Source of the DNA: Chamaecrista fasciculata | Lineage: Eukaryota; Streptophyta; Magnoliopsida; Fabales; Fabaceae | Direction: 5' to 3' | Assembly: GCA_003254925.1 (NCBI GenBank) | Contig: QANZ01016263.1 | Span: forward strand, 934 to 64,933 | DNA length: 64,000 bases | In this document: positions 56,670 through 64,000 of the stretch, piece after piece | How positions within the stretch are numbered: position 1 is the stretch's first letter | How the letters are laid out: every line of letters starts with the position of its first letter | Made by a program: the position numbers and the translations under genes | The notes under the pieces: model-generated | The model's input: the letters and a program-made list of their open reading frames with translations, nothing else | Databases searched by the model: none | What the model was told of the DNA's origin: nothing

Positions 56670-56860
56670 TTACAGCATAGTTATTAAAACCGGACCGGAC
56701 CGGCCGGTCCGACCGGTTGAACCGGGAACCGGTCATTAGGCCGGTCCGAGTCGGTTTAATAACCGGCCAAGTAGAGAACCGGCCTGAACCGGTCAAAAAC
56801 CGGGCGAACCGGCCTGAACCGGAGGCAAACCGGTTGAACCGGTCCTGGTTTATTTTTTTA
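56670..56860. mobile_element. hAT-like relic made of CCGGTC words
   Basis: GTTATTAAAACCGGACCGGA starts a 160-bp stretch almost wholly of CCGG, GGTC and AACCGG words. The opposite end is missing; a single N follows at 57028. Related in style, not clearly in sequence order, to 26040-26543. Confidence 0.45.
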
Positions 56861-57619
56861 TTTTATTTTTTTTTTGTTGATTTTTTTTGTCTTTTTTTTA
56901 ATAATTATGGGTCAAATATTAGAGAATGTTGATTATGAACCAAAATTTGATAGAGAAAGTGATCATAAAATGTCACTTGATGATATTATATTGTTGAACA
57001 TTATGAAAATTGATTATCTCTATATTANTATGCAGTTCTATCCACTGATGAAACTGCAAAAGTCTGAATCTGAACAATATACACTGGGAAACAAAGAATT
57101 TCCTCCTTCTATACCAGAATTTGTTGACAGAAAAATTAAAAAAAAAAAAAAATCTGAATACACCATTAATGTACTATATTCATCATGGGCTATATATCAA
57201 CTACTTGCTGTGTTGTTTACTACCTATTTTTGACAATCAACCACCTGAAAATACTCAAATATGTCATACCATCACATGAAACTAACTTTGGCAGGGAAAT
57301 AATACCGATTTTTATGACATTCTAACTTGATGACAATTAAGATAATAGAATACTTTTGCGGCACAAACAATATAATACTTTTATGGCTAAAATAAAACCA
57401 TGCAACAATACGAATAGAGGATTATAGATCAGTTATTCACCTTATTTCAACTGTGTATCATGGCAGTCTTCTATATCCATCAGCAGACCGCCTAACTTAA
57501 CTGTTAAGAAGAGTAAAAATCAAATGGACGACCATCATGATAGTGAAGAAAATGTATTTTTATGAATAAACAAATGAAATATTTGAAGTGAAGAAAATGT
57601 TAAGAAGAGAGAATCAAGC
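56861..57619. other. Spacer between the hAT-like relic and the JmjC gene
   Basis: AT-rich. It contains an N at 57028 with short open frames on both sides but no recognisable domain. The 3' untranslated part of the JmjC gene probably extends into its right end. Confidence 0.4.
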
Positions 57620-60600
57620 TTACTCAGTGGCTTTAGTTAGTCTTTTGACTTCTCTAACTGCATTACTTACAGCATAAAGAGTCAACTTTTTAACCTGAAA
57701 ACTTAATGTAAGAAACGGTGCAATACATTTTTCAAAGGTACAAGATGTTTGTTTAGATAGGTGATCTTTTCGCAATGCAAAGCTATGATATAAAACTAGA
57801 AAACATTTATGGTGAAAAGTGAAAATGAGAATATTGGACTTGCAAAACCAGATCACTGAACAGCAGGAAACAAAATCAATCAGACTCAACATGTACATAC
57901 AGCAAATAGAAAAACTTGCCTCCAGTTTATCCTCCTTGGCTCTGTGGTTTTTTGGGAGCAAACGAAACTCTTTGGTTAGTCGTAAACATTCTTCAATATT
58001 TTCCGGAGAGACAAAATCAAGTGCTACCTTTATACAAGACTAATAAAAGAACAGAATAAAGTTAAAAACAATTTAATTATCAGAAAATAATGCATATTAG
58101 ATTAAATAAATCTGTCAAACACTTGATGAACCTATTCTTATTAAAACCTACAAGAGAAAAGAGGACAGGAAACCTCGAGAGCCAAATACCCTCAGTATGT
58201 TTTCTCAGCACTTTGTTAGTCATTTAGGGCTCCGTACTACAATATTCATGTCCTATAAGTCCCTTACAATGGTAGGACTGCTATGTTAATACTGGTTTGA
58301 ATAATATAACAGAGGTTCTATCAGTATTCTAATAAAAGTTGCCCTTGGTTTCATTTACTAAAATATAGGGCAAAACATTAATTTCCCTGATGGAGAAAGT
58401 CCCATTCATATATAAATTAGTTATTTCTTCTTCATATTGAATCTGTGAAATCACCATATAGGATCACAAACTATTTGAGTTTAGCTTGACCTATTCAAGT
58501 TACTAAACAAAACGTAACCACAATATCTACACCTATTCAAAGACACTATATAGGGTGCTTTATTGGTTGTATTTCAGATACTGATATTTAAGAGTTCAAT
58601 TTAACCACAAGGAAAAACTAGGTATTAAAACGTATACCATGGAATTACTTTCCCCCCAAGTTTATGAGAAATACAGATATTTGTTAGAATTTCACATATA
58701 CAGGTTGTCACAGATTGTCACTGGAAGATCAATTACGTACTTGTCTATTCCTCACTTGATGGGGACATCCTGCAGGAATAAGAACAGCCTCACCAAGGTG
58801 TTGTTCAAAGGTCCAGGGTTCAACATCTGCACAGAATACAAATATAGAACAATTACTATAATACGAGAACAATTTTCAAATTTCAGAGTCTGGATTAGAC
58901 AAATAAAGTGAGTATCTTACTGAACTCTTGCTTCAGTTGTTTCTTATGCTTCTCATTTAAGAAAAGAGTCTGGTCATGAATGGGATGTATAACCTGAAAC
59001 CAGCAGTATAGAAAACCTAGTCCTCCATATATGATTTATAAAGTGAAAAATTAACAGACAATGCTACTCACAGAATCCACGGGTTGGTTGTTAATATGAC
59101 GGAATTCCTTCTTGTGCTTTTTCAAGTAGTCTATTAGCTTAGGCACATCTTGCCGACGGAAGATATCCCAAACAGCACCACCAAGAACAACTGCAGCACC
59201 ATTATTAGTTTCTAAAGAATCATCTGGCAGGTCTTGTTTTGAATTTTGGGACTCTCGATGATCAGACACGCTGTTTAGAAAATCAGTCCTCAATGTGTCT
59301 TTTTTCTGGCTCCTATGACCTGAGGCTGAGTGATATGTAGATTGAACATGTTCATCCTGTTCCAGAGTATTGGCATGATCTGAAACTTCAGCAGATATCA
59401 CACTAACACCATCTTGTATAGAAGAGCTCCTCTCAGCAACAATTCTGCCAGTACTAGAGCAGTCTCCTCTTTTATCAGATTGTTGTGCGTCCTTTGTTTC
59501 TAATTTCCTAGTCAAGCCTGCAGATTCTGATGAAATACATTCATTTATTTGACTACAAGAAGAAGAAATGTTAGCTCCATTCTCTGCCTTCCCTTCATGA
59601 TTCAAGACATTCGAATCAGGTTTCCCATCAGCATTACTTTGTACTTCGCAATAAAGCTCATTCATGTCTTGTTTTGCATATTGCTTCTGCAATTTTTTTA
59701 TGTTCTCACGCTGCCAAGTCATTGCATTCACCTTGCTTGTGTGGGTTAGTACATTGACCTAAACCTCCATCACAAAATTAAGTGACATCAGCTACAGTAA
59801 CAAACAACTGAAACTTTCACAACACCAAAATGTCTAAATAAAAAACTCCTTTTTCTGATGGTATATAAAAGGTACACACACTCCTTTTAGAAGATGATGC
59901 TCAATTACAAAAAATTCTCACTCAAGAATTTCTTCTCCTTTTTCTTTGATTTTCCTGTTGACCATTGACAAAATAATTAAAAATTTAACCCAACGCTCCT
60001 GTAAAAGCACATTCTGAATGTAAAAACAACATATTTATATATACATATTTTTTATTTACTTGAATTTTTCTTAATTTTTCTTACGTGTCATATATAATTG
60101 TTAGTTGACTTGTTTAGGTAGTCAATAGTATTAAAATCACTGATTCCTAGCATTATGGAAAGTAATTGAGGATAATGATCAACTATACAACATTATACGG
60201 TACAGATTGTAAAACTGATGCACTTAAATATACTTTCTGCCTTCTCGGCTCTCATTCTGCCATCAACCTCCTTCCTACTCCAGAAGACACTTAATTCCCT
60301 CACTTCTCTTCATTCGAAAAGGCCCCTTCTCGAACATCTAATGCTCATGATGCTGTTAGCACTTAGCAGCATTGGAAATAAAAGCTCAGTTTTACTCCTC
60401 AGAAGGCAAGAACTTACAAGGGAAATTATATTCCCTGGGCAAGATCCATGATGGTTTTTGTTACAAGTAAGGGAAAAGAAAACTATCTTAATAGCCCCAC
60501 CATATCTCTTAAAATCAGCATATAAAATTGATCCCAGAGTTCTTAAATGCATTTTCATACTCGGCTCATCAATAAGGATACAAGTGTTTTTGTTATGCTA

Positions 60601-63600
60601 CTAATAGGTGTACACAACTATACCATGAAAACTCTCCATATTATTGTAAAAATGATATTTAGTGGAAGACTGAACCAAGAAAAGAAGAGGAATATGAATA
60701 TCAGTCTTCTGATCTTGAATCTGAGCCAACTCCTGAACCCGGAAAGGAATGTCCAAGTTTATACCAGGAGAAAGGACTCACAGAGAGGGGGAGATGATAT
60801 ACAAGACCTGAAGCATTATCAAGATTCTCCGTCAAATGGACATCCTCTTGAAAATGGTAACAATAATCTTGAATTCCTTGTCTAGGATGAACAGTTCAAT
60901 TATGATTTATGTCTCCCTAATGCTAAATGGAAGGGAATAAGGATTTGCACCTTGCATCCAATCTTATATTTTGTTTTCTAAGAGAAAATTTCTCCTAGAT
61001 TTCAGACACTTATTTTATCTTGAGAAGGAGGAAGGATCAAAACGCATCCATAAAGCTCTACAGAACCCAAGATTTGTTAGCTTGTTTGGGTAGTCAATGG
61101 TATTAAAGCTAAAATCATGGAAAGTGATTATGTATACCGCTCAACTGTATATTATATTGTACTGATTGTAATACTGATGCACTTCGATATACAATTATTC
61201 GCCATCTTCTGGTGATCTCTGGTTCTCAAGAAAATTTTCAAAAGCTGTCAAATGATTCCAGAAAAATCCAAAGAACCCTCTATTCCTGTTGACAGGAAGC
61301 AGATTTAAGAGGGTAATGGCAGATATGAAAAGAAAGATGTAACTCATTAAATAAGAAAATCATTAAATCTAAGGGAGGAATTGAAGAGAACCCAATTACT
61401 GTGAGATATGTGGATAAGTAAAGCATCGACACTAATACAACACAACACAGACACAGCAACAAGACAAAGTATTAATGTTTACGAGTAAAGTTTCTGATCT
61501 AGTCAGATACAGAAGTTTAACACCAGTGAGGGGCTCGATTTCTTGAGTGGATGTGCTTCATAGGTGAAGAACAAGAAATGGAGAGTTTCCATTTATGGTA
61601 AGAAAATATCTTACCAAAGTTCCAAGTCCAAATACGAGCCATTGGATTTATCAATGATTACTAGTTGCTACTATCAACCCCAACCAGGTTTCCACAAACA
61701 AAATCAATGCAGAAGCAAAATAACAATAAAACCATTATTTAATCATTAAAATCAAAGGTATTCTACAGTACAGAAATTACCGCATCAGACACATCACAGT
61801 GCAGCTTTGTCACTGAATCACCTCTCCCAAGCTCATCAGGAAATCCATAAGCAATATATGTTTTGGGTCCCAAATCTGGCTTCAGTGAGTCAAGAGGAAG
61901 TTTACTTGCGAAATTCAAAAGACCTGATTTTGGATCAGTGTAATCCCTGTAAGGGAGTGCTGTAAAGAATTCAGCACCATGCCTGGGCAAACGCTCTTCA
62001 AACAAGGTTGATGAAGGCCAATCTTTCAATTTCAACATTTCTGGCCACTGATTTTTATGCATTCGACCCTCAAGGTATCCATTGAAAAATTGGTGAATAT
62101 TGATCTCCACCTGCATGACAGTAAGATGTTAATAAACTAAATTTAGTTATAATAGTGGATGATAAAATTCTTGGAACTAGTATACATATATGACTTACCT
62201 CACACCAATCAAAGCAATCAATGGCCTTTACACTTCTTGTTTCCTCCTTGAACTTCACCGTTGAACCTGTTTCTCTGAAAGCTCTCCACATAACCATTGG
62301 TTCCCAACTAAGGCCGGACGTCTTGTCCAGAACATTTCTCACAATCACAGGTTCTCCCCTCATCCAGTGCCTCTGGAAATGCTCAATTTCAACATCAGAC
62401 ATGTCAAGGGCATTTGGGCTATATAAAAAATTATCTTGACCATCATCCCTAAGAGATGCCTGCCTGAGCTCATTATTAATTTTTCCTTCAACCAAATTTG
62501 GATGGCATAAAGAGCACTTAACAGAAAGGTCAACATCAAGCGGTGTGTAGTCTCTAGTGAGATCCTCAGCATTCTTCAACAGCTTAGCTACCCAATTAGA
62601 TTTAAAAATGCGTCTCAATTCTAGCATTGCAGTGCCACAACCCCCACAGTGTTTTGGAGGACATGGAATGTTACCATCACTATTTGCCCTCCATTCAGGA
62701 AAAGGAGAGGTTCCAACAGTTTGGAAATCAAAACGAGGTGTGAGTTGGCTTACCCAGCCATATCTTTCCACCTGTGTCTTAACAAAAGTCTTTCTTGTTG
62801 AATCTTGGTTCCAGTTTTTATCTACATAATGTTCATGAGATAATCCAGCTTCCATGCCTCCAGGTTGGCAACCATTTCTGAGCTCTTGACAGCATGAAAG
62901 ACATAGGTCATAGGAGCAATTAGAGTTGGGACAGCTTCGGTACAATCCAACTATAGATGTGTTGCAATTGTCACTGTCATTCAAATGGAGGCATTCACTT
63001 TATCCGTAAACAAGATAAACTGAAATTAAAAAATTATATAGTAATTGAAATTTTAATAAGTGGAACCAACCCAGTTCTTGTATTATCTCAAAAGCTTGAT
63101 ACTTATGTTTTGTATTCCGAAGCAGCACTATTTATTGTCTAAGAAATGTTACATGGACTGTGTTCCATCAACAGTATTTTTTTTTATAAAGTATCATCAT
63201 GGCTTGAAAGACAGAAGTAATCCAAGAATCATCTAGAGGGTAGTTGAAGCAAATACTGCATTCCATTCCACGCACAAAGACCCAGACAAACCAAAGGAAA
63301 GGAAAAAGAGAATTGAAGTCACAACAATACCAGCATTCTCCACACAATCAATGTCAAAAAAATCTATAACTACTATCAGGCATAATGGCAAAAGAAACTA
63401 TAACGACTGAAATATAATATCTTTTGAGAATGTGAACGAGTAAACATACCAGTACAGACGCTCACTTTTATCCAACTCTGTTCTTGTTATGTCAATTCCT
63501 TGCAGTTGATTACCTAATACCAGAAACAAGTACATAGAATCCATAAATGAAAGTAAATTTCAATAAACTTTTATCTCATAATAAGCTACCTCTTATTTCA

Positions 63601-63930
63601 GCTTCAATCTCTAGTTCAAAGCACTGCTCACTATGAATATGCCTAAGAACTGGTAGAGCTTTATATAGTAAGTATAGGTGTCTTTCTAATTTGACACTGT
63701 CATCTACTTCAGGATACTGCAGTCAAAGGAAGAAAAGTTAAACAACAGTGTAAATCATATATTCTTGAAGCCTTCCATTTTAATTGATTACAACATGGAA
63801 AAAGAACAAACAAGAAAGAAAGGCATCTACCTTTAGCACTCGGAACTCCCGCAAGCAAGCTTTGCAATTGCAATTGCCAAGACAAAATGGGCATGCATTC
63901 TCAACTTCCTCTCGTGTTATTCCTGGGTAC
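57620..63930 (-). CDS. KDM3-type JmjC histone H3K9 demethylase (IBM1/JMJ25-like), 5' end outside
   Basis: Ten exons, all in phase: 63831-63930, 63590-63716, 63450-63513, 62199-62997, 61781-62110, 59072-59758, 58921-58993, 58741-58826, 57920-58039, 57620-57694; about 819 residues. The gene continues past the right edge, so the WRC-like N-terminus and first RING cysteines are absent. Visible: RING-like [17 protein letters not shown], zinc-finger [21 protein letters not shown], then the JmjC domain with Fe-binding His and Asp in [57 protein letters not shown] and the last Fe-binding His in [12 protein letters not shown], then [20 protein letters not shown]. The family removes H3K9 methyl groups in the nucleus; IBM1 protects genes from silencing. 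A ~150-residue Ser-rich insert lies in the JmjC region. The last intron has a GC donor. Confidence 0.92.
57695..57919 (-). other. GC-AG intron in the JmjC gene
   Basis: The exon ends DKLE at CTGGAG and the next exon starts GTTAAAAAG ([13 protein letters not shown]). The only phase-preserving donor is GAG/GCAAGT, with acceptor AAGTTTTCAG. GAG/GCAAGT is the standard strong GC-AG donor form in plants. Confidence 0.8.
59759..61780 (-). other. 2.0-kb intron splitting the JmjC domain, with repeats
   Basis: It separates HCDVSDAV from NVLTHTSK, inside the catalytic fold. It holds a direct repeat of ~120 bp (60099-60233 and 61073-61193; shared TTAAAATCA/GGAAAGT, ACTGATGCACTT) and, between the copies, a plus-strand exon-like fragment (60661-60870). 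All other introns in the gene are under about 1.3 kb. Confidence 0.8.
60661..60885 (+). pseudogene. Acidic coding-like fragment inside the JmjC intron
   Basis: Plus strand reads [40 protein letters not shown] and a stop, while another frame continues [20 protein letters not shown]. The reading looks protein-like with one frameshift, opposite in direction to the host gene. It may be a processed fragment of another gene; family not recognised. Confidence 0.3.
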
Positions 63931-64000
63931 CTAATTCATCTCAATGACAAGTAGCACCAGGCAGTATTAACGGCCAGAAGGTTTTAATTTATGTGAATGC

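Noticed and set aside
62221-62829. Plus-strand frames over the large JmjC exon
   Set aside because: Antisense to zinc-finger and JmjC coding sequence with family motifs.
1-64000. CRISPR array, bacterial operon or phage system
   Set aside because: Introns, plant gene families and plant transposons throughout; no regular spacer-repeat array is present.

Overview
The window reads as nuclear DNA of a eudicot plant. It is AT-rich, its genes have GT-AG introns, and it carries plant-only families: a KDM3-type JmjC demethylase with the plant zinc-finger block, a PLS-type PPR relic, an A20/AN1 SAP fragment and a COR413IM fragment. Most of the DNA is nested transposon debris. The species cannot be named from the sequence. 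Six isolated N bases (6365, 9322, 24736, 35665, 56420, 57028) look like compressed gaps, and at 24736 the content changes abruptly.

Layout. 1-9.0 kb: AT-rich DNA with an unassigned exon pair, a Pack-MULE (3733-5059) holding an A20/AN1 zinc-finger fragment, and a minus-strand Helitron-like element with its 5' end at 9016, which holds three decayed exons of a COR413 inner-membrane cold protein. 9.0-22.5 kb: a transposon field with a solo LTR, Helitron-like ends, hAT, mariner and MULE-type elements, and a nest in which a MULE (14967-19832, 9-bp target duplication) contains a LINE, which in turn contains a 2.1-kb solo LTR. 22.6-24.7 kb: 5' part of a Copia fossil, cut at an N. 24.7-32.7 kb: a group of transposon-type genes (Myb/SANT-like, a plant transposon-protein family member, and a GRF zinc-finger protein with a membrane tail). 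It ends at a PIF/Harbinger-like terminus that recurs on the short element at 55114-56362. 32.9-34.9 kb: an intact ZIP metal transporter gene. 37-42.2 kb: LINE and Copia scraps and a PPR pseudogene split by another copy of the 2-kb LTR. 42.9-46.3 kb: an intact PRP17/CDC40 splicing-factor gene. 47.5-53.7 kb: a CACTA-type end, a long-TIR element, a SINE with a clean target duplication, a third LTR fragment, a Copia 3' part with its LTR, and a hAT element. 54.3 kb: a small secreted-peptide gene with CLE-like repeats. 57.6 kb to the right edge: the 3' part of a KDM3/IBM1-like histone demethylase gene running off the window.

The three clear host genes (ZIP transporter, PRP17, JmjC demethylase) are all on the minus strand and are unrelated in pathway: metal uptake, pre-mRNA splicing and H3K9 demethylation. 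The CLE-like peptide gene may be a fourth. The most unusual content is two gene-capturing transposons of different classes within 9 kb of each other, the Myb/SANT plus GRF element, and the repeat-built CLE-like precursor.
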